A DNA stretch of 39,910 nucleotides, from the NCBI GenBank assembly GCA_964494735.1, contig CAZBSD010000021.1:1-39910 (forward strand), in the 5' to 3' direction. The notes under the pieces were generated by a model that was not told the origin of the DNA, made no database searches, and saw only the letters and a program-made list of their open reading frames with translations. A program made the position numbers and the translations under genes. The DNA comes from PHAA01 sp964494735. GTDB lineage: Bacteria > Bacillota > Syntrophomonadia > Syntrophomonadales > Syntrophomonadaceae. This document shows, piece after piece, positions 32,328 through 39,910 of the stretch. How positions within the stretch are numbered: the stretch's first letter is position 1; every line of letters starts with the position of its first letter.

Positions 32328-32362
32328 AGTATATATTGTGTTGAGTTGATTGTCAACACAAT
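32328..32362 (-). promoter_or_regulatory. Promoter and operator of the XRE-ImmA operon
   Basis: On the minus strand a perfect TTGACA, 17-base spacer and TATACT (5 of 6). The -35 lies inside the dyad ATTGTGTTGA-8 bases-TCAACACAAT (32335-32362, 10 perfect pairs). A bound repressor would block polymerase, so autorepression is predicted. Confidence 0.82.
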
Positions 32363-32451
32363 TCCCCGAGAGCTTCTCTGCCTTAATTTGAATTGCTGTG
32401 AATGAAAAAATGAAGAGTTTTCGCCTATTTTTTAAAACAAATAATTAACCA

Positions 32452-32470
32452 CTACGTAACCGATACGTAG
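32452..32470. promoter_or_regulatory. Palindrome upstream of the parA-like gene
   Basis: CTACGTA and TACGTAG flank the 5 bases ACCGA, 30 bases before the TTG start of parA. A single dyad just upstream of a partition operon suits an operator or a minimal centromere bound by the ribbon-helix-helix partner. Confidence 0.55.
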
Positions 32471-32499
32471 GGTAATTTATTTGTAGAGGTCGTGTATCT

Positions 32500-33294
32500 T
32501 TGAAAACACTAAATTTTTTAAACCGCAAGGGTGGAGTTGGTAAGACCGTAATCGCTGCCAACATAGCCTCTGAATTAGCCAGGAAGGGTTATCGGGTCCT
32601 GATCATCGACCTGGACAGCCAATGTGACATCACCGAACTATTTTTAAATCTTAACCCGTCGGGAAAAGTTGGCTCAAAGAAGCATCTGAATGTCCACAAT
32701 GTACTTGAAAACGAGTGCAGCATTGAAAAAGCCTATGAAAAGGTAGGTGAAAATCTCTATCTGCTTCCAGGCAGCCCTAGCATTGAAAGCTTTACTCTTA
32801 AGTTTAGTCAAAAGGCCCTACGGGATAAGCTTCGATCAAAGGGTTTAAGCAAATTCAATTATGTTATCATAGACAATCCTCCTTCCATAACCCCAGCTGT
32901 GGTTTGCGGTCTGGTAGCCTCCGATTATGTAGTTGTGGTGACAGAGGCTGAAAACCCCGCCATTAATAACCTTACTAAATTAAATACTCAGATTGAAGAA
33001 CTTAGAAAGAAGCTGAATTCAAATCTTACTGTTCTCGGAATTGCATTGAACAAGATAGACCAACGGAGAAATATTACCAAACGAAATGTGAAAAAACTCC
33101 AGCAATTGTTCCCTGATATTCTGTTCGAAAACTTGATATCCATTGATACTAGCGTTCCTAATAGTATTGATCATAGAATTCCCATTAGAGATCTCCATTG
33201 GCGCAGTCGCACCGTAAGTCAACTGCAAAGACTATTAGACGAGATACTGCAGCGAATTGATTCGAAGGAGCGTGCGAATGGACAATCTCGATAA
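32500..33294 (+). CDS. parA: ParA/Soj-family partition ATPase
   Basis: A 264-residue deviant Walker ATPase. The signature lysine motif is RKGGVGKT at residues 9-16, the Walker A' is LIIDLDSQ and the Walker B-like strand is YVIIDNPPS. It binds DNA nonspecifically and moves cargo by ATP cycling. The absence of an N-terminal HTH places it with small ParA (type Ib-like) proteins that pair with a ribbon-helix-helix protein, which indeed overlaps its end. Start TTG at 32500 with AGAGGT upstream. Stabilisation of an excised, plasmid-like form is inferred. Confidence 0.9.
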   Translation: MKTLNFLNRKGGVGKTVIAANIASELARKGYRVLIIDLDSQCDITELFLNLNPSGKVGSKKHLNVHNVLENECSIEKAYEKVGENLYLLPGSPSIESFTLKFSQKALRDKLRSKGLSKFNYVIIDNPPSITPAVVCGLVASDYVVVVTEAENPAINNLTKLNTQIEELRKKLNSNLTVLGIALNKIDQRRNITKRNVKKLQQLFPDILFENLISIDTSVPNSIDHRIPIRDLHWRSRTVSQLQRLLDEILQRIDSKERANGQSR

Positions 33295-33481
33295 AGAAAA
33301 TATGAATTCATGTCACCGTAACTATGGTAAGACGAAATTTGAGGAACGCTATAAGCGGATGACCGTCTATATTGACCAGGATCTTTATAGTCAAATCCAA
33401 TATCAGCGTGAACAGGGTATAATCACGAATCTTACAGCATTTTTTAATAATGCCCTTAAGCACAACTTGAAAGAACTATAG
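33278..33481 (+). CDS. Ribbon-helix-helix partner of ParA
   Basis: A 67-residue protein. A flexible charged N-terminus precedes a ribbon-helix-helix core, RMTVYIDQDLYSQIQYQRE then NLTAFFNNALKHNL. It overlaps the parA end by 17 bases with an excellent AAGGAG site inside parA, so the two are translated together. By analogy with ParG/Omega it should bind the palindrome upstream of parA, both repressing the operon and linking DNA to ParA. Confidence 0.82.
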   Translation: MDNLDKENMNSCHRNYGKTKFEERYKRMTVYIDQDLYSQIQYQREQGIITNLTAFFNNALKHNLKEL

Positions 33482-33500
33482 ATGCCCGCGAAAGTAAAAA

Positions 33501-33537
33501 GACAATGAAAGAGCTATAATCTTTCATTGTCCTTTTA
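33501..33537 (+). terminator. Terminator of the parA operon
   Basis: GACAATGAAAGA and TCTTTCATTGTC form 12 perfect pairs around a 7-base loop, followed by CTTTTAT, 19 bases after the stop codon. Confidence 0.88.
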
Positions 33538-33592
33538 TCTGCTCCATGGCTATGGATCCGCCAGTTAGGAAATCCGTAGCTGTAGCTCTTTG

Positions 33593-33620
33593 TTGATTTA
33601 GACCAAAGTTTGGATATAAA
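33593..33620 (+). promoter_or_regulatory. Promoter of the DUF2293 gene
   Basis: TTGATT, a 16-base spacer and TATAAA lie about 50 bases upstream of the ATG at 33669, just after the parA terminator. Confidence 0.5.
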
Positions 33621-33668
33621 CTAGATAAGGTTGGTATTCTAATTGACTACTGTTTAGGAGCCAATATT

Positions 33669-34355
33669 ATGTCCAAAAATTCAAAACCAGAATTAAGGGT
33701 TTTCTGTACTAACAAGCAAACTATTTGTGTTGAATGTGGCTGCATCATCAATCAAGGTGATTTTCTTTTTATCAACACCAGCTCACGTCACTATTGTCTT
33801 TCATGTGCGGATTTAGACCATCTAATCTATTTGCCCTCAGGTAATACTGCGTTAACCAGACGCGCTAGCAAACACTCAACATTGGTGGCAATAGTATATC
33901 GGTTTAGTTCCGCCCGCAAGAGAAACGAACGTCAAGGTACTCTGGTTGAGAGCAATGCCCTGCAAAAAGCCGAAAAAGAATGCTTGTCGGACGATGATGC
34001 CAGAAAGATTCAGAGAGAACGTTCTGCAGAAAAAAGAATTGTACAAGACGAACAATATCACCAAGCTTTTGCGCAAAAAATCAGACAATTTTACCCGAAC
34101 TGCCCTCAAGGAAGAGAATCTGAAATATCTGATTATGCCTGTTTAAAATATAGCGGCAGAGTTGGTCGGTCAGCTTCAGCAAAGCAATTAGATGATAATG
34201 CCGTTAATTTGGCAGTAATTGCCCATGTTCGACATTGCGAAACAGACTATGACTCTTTACTTATGCTAGGATATGACAGATATGATGCACGAGAAACCAT
34301 AAAAGATAGAATTGATACTATTTTATCTTATTGGAGGAATGTTCAAGAGGAATAA
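33669..34355 (+). CDS. DUF2293 domain protein
   Basis: A 228-residue protein. The N-terminus carries paired cysteines (CVECGC and YCLSCADLDH), a probable zinc site. The centre is a charged, likely coiled segment. The C-terminal DUF2293 domain (about 140-228) reads YPNCP, GRVGRSASAKQLDDNAVNLAV, AHVRHCETDYDSLL and ends in an SYWR helix. Function unknown; the basic conserved HVRHxxTxYD suggests nucleic-acid contact. AGGAG precedes the ATG. The 173 bases after it hold no gene. Confidence 0.8.
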   Translation: MSKNSKPELRVFCTNKQTICVECGCIINQGDFLFINTSSRHYCLSCADLDHLIYLPSGNTALTRRASKHSTLVAIVYRFSSARKRNERQGTLVESNALQKAEKECLSDDDARKIQRERSAEKRIVQDEQYHQAFAQKIRQFYPNCPQGRESEISDYACLKYSGRVGRSASAKQLDDNAVNLAVIAHVRHCETDYDSLLMLGYDRYDARETIKDRIDTILSYWRNVQEE

Positions 34356-34528
34356 CTGCTATCCGCGCAATACCCTTTAAATATTTACAGCAAGATCTAG
34401 GATCTTTCTTATAGCCGGAGCGTAATGAAATTATAAATTTTAATTTTATTCCTGCACGCCCCGACACCCCTACGAACTTCTATATCATAATTCAACTGTT
34501 TTTCAATTTGACATGGCGATCTCCATGT

Positions 34529-35965
34529 TTACAACCGTAATGGCTGCGTACTATTCATCATAAACTCATCGAATTCCTCAAAATCAGCCAATCTTAGATT
34601 AGCTCCCACGAGATTGGCAAGCTCGGTTAAAGCATAAGTGCTTAATTCCGGGCTGTTATACACCATTCCTTTGTCTAACAAGTCAAAGCATTGCTCAAAC
34701 TCCTTGTGTTTTTCCTCGAGAGTCCCCTTCATCCACCTATCGAATTCTTCTCGTTCTTTTTTCATCTCTAGGGCTGCTTCTTCACATATTGCAATGACTC
34801 GTTCTGCCTCTATTTCAGTCAGTTTCGCGTTTTGGAAAATTGCCACGCATGATTGATAAGTACTAGACGCTACCATATAGCCAGCGATACTGCCTACAAC
34901 AGCTCCGACTGGTCCAAATACCATTCCTGCTGCAGCTCCCGCATACAACCCAGATATAGAGCTGGTGGTGGTCTGGCCCAATCTAATAACGGCTTCCTCG
35001 GAAGATATCTCGCCTTTAACCAGATCGTATACTATTACTCCACTCTCAATAACTGATGAAGCCACCGAAATAGCCACATTTGACTTAGCCAGAGTATTAA
35101 TGCCTAATTTTGCAGCACCCTGGCGAATTGCCGAGCCTAGCCCACCGGTAACTCCAGCCCTAACAGTTGACTTACCGGTCTCTTTGCATGTGGTTTTAAT
35201 TGCTGTTTCAATCTCCATCTCGCCCTTATACACAGCCAAGGCGTTTTTTGTGGCCGAGATGGCTCCCCCAACCACAAAACCTCCAATTGCCGCTTGCCCC
35301 GCAGTGCTTTTCACTTCTATTAGTCCCTGTCTTATTTCCATCTTAGCAGCATACATTTTGGGGTTTTTTGCTGCGTTTAACGCATCGCTTTGACTTGTTC
35401 CTGATGATCCGACAGAACCATAACTGGTTTCTGGTGAAAGATTATTGCTAGCATCCTGATAATCAGAAGCGTATATGTTTTTTCGGTTGGCAGCTGCTTT
35501 TAGTTTATCCTTGAGCTGAGGATATTTGTCCTTATTTACAACCCTTTGCATCCCTTTATATTTTGACCGCCCTATTTGGCTCTTCAACCAATCAACATCA
35601 CCTGAAGATTTATATTGCACCTGTCTTAAAACCTTGCCAGCATCCGCTATTTCCACATCAGCTGCATCGTGGGGTCGCCCCAATGCTTCCATTACCTGTG
35701 CTCGCATTGAACTACCCTGTTTGGCTGCAGCGGTATTAAATTTAGCGCTTTCTATGTATTCGAAGAGATTCCCTTGTTTCTTGTCCAGTAAGCGATTACC
35801 GGATTTGGCCGCAGCATCTCTAAGCAACTCCATTCCCTTGCGCATCTCTTCCGTAGAGGTTGCTTCATTATTAGCTGCATAAGCCCCATATTGGCCACCA
35901 GTGAATCCTGCCCCCGCTTCAGGGTTAGATTGCTGACTTATTCCTTTAGACATTGGTGGTCGCAT
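34529..35965 (-). CDS. Putative QxK nuclease-like protein with hydrophobic glycine-rich C-terminus
   Basis: A 478-residue protein of no family I can name. Residues 66-75 (NLFEYIESAK), 103-107 (DVEIA) and 115-119 (QVQYK) give an E...D/E...QxK pattern like PD-(D/E)XK nucleases. A basic stretch follows (139-165, GMQRVVNKDKYPQLKDKL). From about 220 come alanine/glycine-rich hydrophobic segments (222-240, 265-300, 335-366) that could insert into a membrane, and the C-terminal 100 residues are acidic and helical. Last gene of a four-gene operon, 30 bases after the glycine-zipper gene; GAGAGGG precedes the ATG. Confidence 0.65.
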   Translation of the reverse strand: MRPPMSKGISQQSNPEAGAGFTGGQYGAYAANNEATSTEEMRKGMELLRDAAAKSGNRLLDKKQGNLFEYIESAKFNTAAAKQGSSMRAQVMEALGRPHDAADVEIADAGKVLRQVQYKSSGDVDWLKSQIGRSKYKGMQRVVNKDKYPQLKDKLKAAANRKNIYASDYQDASNNLSPETSYGSVGSSGTSQSDALNAAKNPKMYAAKMEIRQGLIEVKSTAGQAAIGGFVVGGAISATKNALAVYKGEMEIETAIKTTCKETGKSTVRAGVTGGLGSAIRQGAAKLGINTLAKSNVAISVASSVIESGVIVYDLVKGEISSEEAVIRLGQTTTSSISGLYAGAAAGMVFGPVGAVVGSIAGYMVASSTYQSCVAIFQNAKLTEIEAERVIAICEEAALEMKKEREEFDRWMKGTLEEKHKEFEQCFDLLDKGMVYNSPELSTYALTELANLVGANLRLADFEEFDEFMMNSTQPLRL

Positions 35966-35995
35966 ATTGCATCCCTCTCTGAAGATCATTGATGG

Positions 35996-37024
35996 CTATA
36001 ATGTAGCCAATATCTTATTACCTTCTTCTAGTGCCAGGCTATAATCATTAATAAGGCTACCATCCTTTTTGAGGATAGATGTTTCCAACACCTTCTTCAT
36101 AATTTGGGCTAAGACGTAATTCTCATGAACCACCTTCTTTTCGTTACCGTCGAAATTGCGGTAGTCAATAGTGTTTTCACTATTAGACCATTGTCCTTTT
36201 TGCTTAGCTAGTATGCTTTCCAAATTCTTAAGATATGCTGTCATTTTCCAATCTATCTTATTGACGAGGTAATTAAATTCTTTAGCTACATTGTTGATAG
36301 CGTTTACCTTACTGGCGGCCGAATCCATTTCCTCAGCTGCTACTTTAGCCTGACTGTAGTTTCTCCTGGCATTCGCCAGGTTCTCTCTGGCTTTTGATGC
36401 CATAACCATACCTGCCACTGCAATTACTGGAGCTGCTACCACTCCACCTAATACCGCAGTTCCGCCAGCAATACCCATTCCTCCAGCGGCTAGGGAACCT
36501 CCCCCAAACCAGGCTAGTGTTGCATTAGTAGCTGCTGCGCCCGAAAGAGAAGCTATGGCTGTACCAGTTGAAGCGCTAGCAAAAGTCATGGCTCCTCCAT
36601 AACAAGCAACACCCGCTAATGCCCCTGACCCCAGCGCCGCCGTCCCCACTCCCAGTACCTCACCTGCTTTCAATGACAACGTCTCCATTTCAGCTAACTC
36701 CTGCTTGTCAATATGTATAGCTGAAATCTGTTGAGAACCTGGAGGCGCGGGCAGTTCTACATGGTGAATCTGTTCCATGAGTTCTACATAGCGAGAGAAT
36801 TGCCTTTTCCATATCTGCAGCTTTAACTTGCCTAGGTTTTCTAATGTCCGAAGGGTTTCCTCACGTGATGCATTTAGCCGGCGTTGGGCTTCATCAAATA
36901 CATCTTCCGCTCGGTCATAATAATCCTGAGCTATATCATTATCTTGCCGGGCGTCAATCCCTTTTTTGACCCCAAAACCGCCAATAGCCACTGCTGCTGC
37001 AGCTACTAAAAAAGGTATAGGCAT
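35996..37024 (-). CDS. Glycine-zipper membrane protein with coiled coils
   Basis: A 342-residue protein. A short hydrophobic N-terminus (4-19), a charged helical stretch (30-90, likely coiled coil), then a 90-residue alanine/glycine/serine-rich hydrophobic block (120-210) with many GxxxG and small-x3-small steps (e.g. STGTAIASLSGAAATNATL), another helical stretch (212-270) and a hydrophilic end. Such blocks are typical of oligomerising or pore-forming membrane proteins. I recall similar blocks in unannotated bacterial proteins but know no function. Strong AGGAGG site; third gene of the operon. Confidence 0.7.
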   Translation of the reverse strand: MPIPFLVAAAAVAIGGFGVKKGIDARQDNDIAQDYYDRAEDVFDEAQRRLNASREETLRTLENLGKLKLQIWKRQFSRYVELMEQIHHVELPAPPGSQQISAIHIDKQELAEMETLSLKAGEVLGVGTAALGSGALAGVACYGGAMTFASASTGTAIASLSGAAATNATLAWFGGGSLAAGGMGIAGGTAVLGGVVAAPVIAVAGMVMASKARENLANARRNYSQAKVAAEEMDSAASKVNAINNVAKEFNYLVNKIDWKMTAYLKNLESILAKQKGQWSNSENTIDYRNFDGNEKKVVHENYVLAQIMKKVLETSILKKDGSLINDYSLALEEGNKILATL

Positions 37025-37057
37025 TTACATTACCTCCTTGCATACTGTTCTATACAA

Positions 37058-37351
37058 CTAATCGTCAACTTTTACCTGTATCGCTTCCCGTAATCCAATA
37101 TTGGTCTGTAACTGCTTACAAGCGAGAAGATTATACATGAAGAATTCTTCCCTATTAAATAGACGGGAATACTTCGTGGTATACATCACATCAACCCTAC
37201 AAATATCGGGCCTATTATCATAAATACTGCACAAGTTGTCACTCAAATACTTGCAGATACCATTACCGGCATCGTATTCGGCCAATTCAGGAACACGGTC
37301 GATATGCTGGCAGCATAATCCACATTTTGTGCAGGGAAAACTAATTTCCAT
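37058..37351 (-). CDS. YkgJ-type cysteine-cluster protein
   Basis: A 97-residue protein with the YkgJ pattern: C7-TK-C10-GL-C13-C14 near the N-terminus, then C33, C41 and C51 (IYDNRPDICRVD). Such proteins are thought to bind zinc or an iron-sulfur cluster; none is well characterised. The ATG overlaps the end of the TerB-like gene by 11 bases, so translation is coupled. It may be a redox or metal sensor for the operon. Confidence 0.82.
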   Translation of the reverse strand: MEISFPCTKCGLCCQHIDRVPELAEYDAGNGICKYLSDNLCSIYDNRPDICRVDVMYTTKYSRLFNREEFFMYNLLACKQLQTNIGLREAIQVKVDD

Positions 37352-37742
37352 AAACCAGTTTTGACCCCTCAGCATATATTTGATTAACCCGCTCAAGCCA
37401 GCTTAAGAACCGTTCTTTATCCTGCGCTTCAATTGCAAAAGCCTTTTCTATCTCATTAATCATCGTTTGTTCCTGACCACATATGTTTGAGTCCACTTGA
37501 GCCAAAGCCAGTATCTCAACATAGGCAATTCTACGGCTTCGATCATCCGTGAACTCTTCAAGAATATTATCTAACGAAATACCTTTTACGTGATAAGACC
37601 CTTTTTCCATTTGCATTTCCGACTCATATGAATGTAGTAATGCTTCTTCCTCAGGCACCATGACGCCATCTATATTAGCAATCAAATGTGCCATCTCCAA
37701 AAATGCATTCTTCTGTTCCTGCTTGAGTTCATTTAAGAACAT
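37341..37742 (-). CDS. TerB-like protein
   Basis: A 133-residue all-helical protein of the TerB/DUF533 type: NAFLEMAHLIANIDGVMVPEE with the acidic turn after GV, then a second repeat AYVEILALAQVDSNICGQEQ. TerB domains are linked to tellurite resistance and to membrane-associated stress or phage-response complexes and bind metal through the acidic turns. It is the first gene of the four-gene operon, with a perfect AGGAGG. Confidence 0.8.
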   Translation of the reverse strand: MFLNELKQEQKNAFLEMAHLIANIDGVMVPEEEALLHSYESEMQMEKGSYHVKGISLDNILEEFTDDRSRRIAYVEILALAQVDSNICGQEQTMINEIEKAFAIEAQDKERFLSWLERVNQIYAEGSKLVYGN

Positions 37743-37815
37743 GTGAATCGCCTCCTGTTTTATAAAAGGATAATTTCCCGAGCGTCTTTATATTTCTAAT
37801 CTAAACCGAGTTTAT

Positions 37816-37864
37816 TTGGGTATTGATCCACCCCCTTCCTAAGTCTAATGGGTTCAATACCCAA
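37816..37864. repeat. 10-bp inverted repeat in the gap before the TerB operon
   Basis: TTGGGTATTG and CAATACCCAA flank 29 bases. The 329-base gap from 37743 to 38071 between the restriction protein and the TerB-like gene has no gene that I can support. The operon promoter should be here, but I find no convincing -35/-10 pair; the dyad, about 75 bases upstream of the TerB start, may be an operator. Confidence 0.6.
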
Positions 37865-38071
37865 TTCTGTGATGTGCTTACTATGTAAACGTTTTATGAC
37901 CCCCTATTTGCATGTTTCCACCATTTTTTGCCATATGCTTAGGGTGTCTTTCTCCCCCATGTTTCATCAAAGACAGTGTCAATTCCGCTGGGGGTTACCG
38001 CCGTTATGTTCGAAGACCTATAATAACATTGGTGCTCCAGCTCATCGGGGAGTTTGATCTTCTCTTCATGA

Positions 38072-39910
38072 CTATTTCAGGTCATCAAATGTCGCAGCCA
38101 ATAATTCATCGAGTTTTCCCACTTTGACAGCAGGTCTGGTATCAACGCTCTTGAAATGCTTACGACTGATTCTGCTTTCCGTATCAAAACTGAAAATATA
38201 GTTCGTCGCAATATTATATATAATATCGCTCGGCGCAAGCCCATACAGTTGCTTTTCAAGGATGTGCTTTAATCGCTCATCATTATCAGGTATCTTCTCT
38301 TTCATTACTGGGTTATTGAACAGGCGTTTTACCAATTCCGTAATATAAAGTCCGGACTTCATAAACAAATCAATAAAGGTCTTGCCAGGATCCTCGAATA
38401 CATGCGGATCCTCATCCTCCAATTTTTGTACCATCATCTTCACCACTTGCTTCGGCGTGAATATCTGGTTAGTCTCCTGCGGCGGGATATAATTGAATAC
38501 GTCCTCCTCATGGGATTCATCAAAATAATCCGCGAGTCTTTCGCGTATATTTAGAAACTCCTGTATCGCCCCATCGAAAACTATTTCGTTGAACAGACCT
38601 CCGCTAAAATATTTCTCTTCACCGGTCTTCTCGTCGATATATGACCCGCCGTCTCGTAAGAATCTGAATTGCTCCTCCGTAATTCCCGTCACTTCAAGAA
38701 ATACTTCTTCAGGGGTATAGTCATCGAAGTTGCTTAGCTTTGTATCCCGCTCTCCGTATGCCATCAGGAAGCTTGGGATTGTCCTGGCAAATCCGCGCAG
38801 GTGTCCGCGAACCTCCTCTTCCTTGGAATCTTTGTTTTTCTTTGCCTTGATCCGCGCTTGTTCCTCGACCTGAATAGTCTTTTGCTCCTCAATCGTTTCT
38901 TTTATCGTCTCGTTAAGGGTCTTGGCAAACTCGGTCTGTAATCTATCGAATTCCTCTTGCTGCTTAGCCTCTATCTGCTTGATGGCTGTCTCGAGCTCAT
39001 CTTCTTTGAGCGATTTCTCAACAATCTTTACTTCCTCTTCGGCCTTCTGCTTGATTTCGAATTGCTTTCTGTAATTATCGTTCTCGACCTTCTTTACCTT
39101 TTCGGTAATAATCTCTTTGAGCTGTTTTTCAATCTTGTCCGCCTGTGCGTTAGTCAGCTCAAAACCAGTCTTTACAGTATCCACAATAATCGGTTTCGCT
39201 AAGTCCATGGCAACATCAACAATCTTGGCGGTGACATTCTTCGGAACATGGTCTTCTGATGGAACTTCTGCAACGGACTGTTCTATGGCATTGGTTACCG
39301 GCGAGATATCATACACCTTGTCACCAAATAACTCGTTCTTCTTGCTGATAATGGTTTCTGGTGGTACAACCACATTGCCCTCTTCATCCACTTCGATACC
39401 CGATATATCAACGGTAGCAGTAGCCGTATCTTTCTTGCCCTGCTTTTCGACCGGAAGCCCGCTTAAGATACCGTCTACGATCTCTTTAGGTAAACCAAAG
39501 ATCCCAGATATATTAGCAAATAACAAGTTGCTCATAAAGCCGCGCTTTACGACCTCAGTCGCCAATATTTTTCTTGGAATTGTGAGCACCTGAGTTGCAT
39601 CCAAAGGCACCATGGTACCGTGTTCATCCTCGCCGATGACAGGAAAGAAATTGAGCAGCCTTTTGATATTCTCCGGGCGATCCTTGTCGCTAACGCTGCC
39701 ATCACCAACCAGCTTGTTGGCAAAGTCATCGAACATCACCAAGGTGCGGTCAGGGGCAAAGTCGAAAATATAGGCGTTGTCCTTTTTGTAGTATTTGCCG
39801 TTTTTCTCGTAGTGATAAGGGTTCTGCGAGCGGAAAGCAGCCTGCATATATAGAGCCGGGCTGGAGACATTGCTCAGCATCATCACCGCTGTCCATTCAG
39901 GTATGGTCAC
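38072..39910 (-). CDS. C-terminal part of a helicase/methylase-like restriction protein (partial)
   Basis: At least 612 residues; the frame is open to the window edge, so the N-terminus is missing. The visible part opens with a helicase second-lobe end (motif VI-like YMQAAFRSQNP), then DFAPDRTLVMFDDFAN, an acidic region with about 110 residues of probable coiled coil (rich in E, K, Q), and a C-terminal domain resembling the start of N6-adenine methylases (NQIFTPKQVVKMMVQKLE, then TFIDLFMKSGLYITELVKRL). The AdoMet motif is DLFMKSG instead of DPxxGSG, and no NPPY follows. Expected to be a DNA-targeting NTP-driven restriction component. Confidence 0.7.
   Translation of the reverse strand: MTIPEWTAVMMLSNVSSPALYMQAAFRSQNPYHYEKNGKYYKKDNAYIFDFAPDRTLVMFDDFANKLVGDGSVSDKDRPENIKRLLNFFPVIGEDEHGTMVPLDATQVLTIPRKILATEVVKRGFMSNLLFANISGIFGLPKEIVDGILSGLPVEKQGKKDTATATVDISGIEVDEEGNVVVPPETIISKKNELFGDKVYDISPVTNAIEQSVAEVPSEDHVPKNVTAKIVDVAMDLAKPIIVDTVKTGFELTNAQADKIEKQLKEIITEKVKKVENDNYRKQFEIKQKAEEEVKIVEKSLKEDELETAIKQIEAKQQEEFDRLQTEFAKTLNETIKETIEEQKTIQVEEQARIKAKKNKDSKEEEVRGHLRGFARTIPSFLMAYGERDTKLSNFDDYTPEEVFLEVTGITEEQFRFLRDGGSYIDEKTGEEKYFSGGLFNEIVFDGAIQEFLNIRERLADYFDESHEEDVFNYIPPQETNQIFTPKQVVKMMVQKLEDEDPHVFEDPGKTFIDLFMKSGLYITELVKRLFNNPVMKEKIPDNDERLKHILEKQLYGLAPSDIIYNIATNYIFSFDTESRISRKHFKSVDTRPAVKVGKLDELLAATFDDLK

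Noticed and set aside
37900..37970. Repeated CATGTTTC suggesting an insertion-sequence end
   Set aside because: Only two short copies, no transposase remnant and no target duplication; too weak to call.

Overview
The window looks like a chromosome segment of an anaerobic, spore-forming, Gram-positive bacterium of the Clostridia; a Syntrophomonas-like relative is my best guess, from gene order and content, not from any database search. From base 1 to about 24.5 kb nearly every gene lies on the minus strand, in the order seen around spo0F-fba-tal-glpX-rho-rpmE-prfA-prmC-ywlC-ywlE-rpiB-glyA-atp in Bacillus and its relatives. Transcription runs right to left. It goes from glnS, walJ, argS, a short HARE-HTH protein and a metallo-hydrolase, through femX, an Alr-like protein and spo0F, to the sugar-phosphate genes fba, fsa and glpX. 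Then come rho, an M23 peptidase, a radical SAM protein, yhaM, rpmE, a YqhQ-like protein, prfA, prmC, sua5 and ywlE. The run ends with a fused rpiB-glyA gene, comEB, a MazG-like gene and the start of the ATP synthase operon (atpI, atpB, atpE, the last cut by the window edge). Oddities here are the RpiB-GlyA fusion, an alanine-racemase homologue whose catalytic Tyr position is Phe, and an NLPY motif in PrmC.

From 24.5 to 27.75 kb lies a transition zone: a zinc-ribbon protein with two membrane segments, a von Willebrand A protein, a small protein made of 11-residue tandem repeats, and a decayed gene fragment. At 27754-27812 lies the 3' half of a tRNA-Ser(GGA) gene, with the anticodon, variable arm, T arm, acceptor and CCA but no 5' half. 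This is what an integrative element leaves at its distal end. Its orientation places the element to the right, so 27.8 to 39.9 kb is interpreted as an integrated element whose other end and integrase lie beyond the window. This part is visibly more AT-rich.

The element holds several modules. (1) An AIPR-family protein with an N-terminal PD-(D/E)XK-like motif and a small unknown gene lie behind two tandem cyclic-di-GMP-I riboswitches, each followed by its own intrinsic terminator, with a good promoter upstream. (2) A small conserved protein and a DUF3892 protein lie behind a copy of the same operator that overlaps the promoter of (3), an XRE repressor-ImmA protease pair. (4) A ParA-ribbon-helix-helix partition cassette follows a palindrome. 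(5) A DUF2293 protein stands alone. (6) A four-gene operon encodes a TerB-like protein, a YkgJ-type cysteine-cluster protein, a glycine-rich membrane protein and a protein that couples a QxK nuclease-like motif to hydrophobic segments; I know no described system with this composition. (7) The C-terminal part of a large helicase/methylase-like restriction protein runs off the right edge.

The most interesting points are the two-aptamer c-di-GMP control over a putative anti-phage nuclease, the four-gene TerB/YkgJ/glycine-zipper/nuclease-like operon, and the tRNA-Ser scar with shared repressor operators that make the right third look like a self-regulated mobile defence island.
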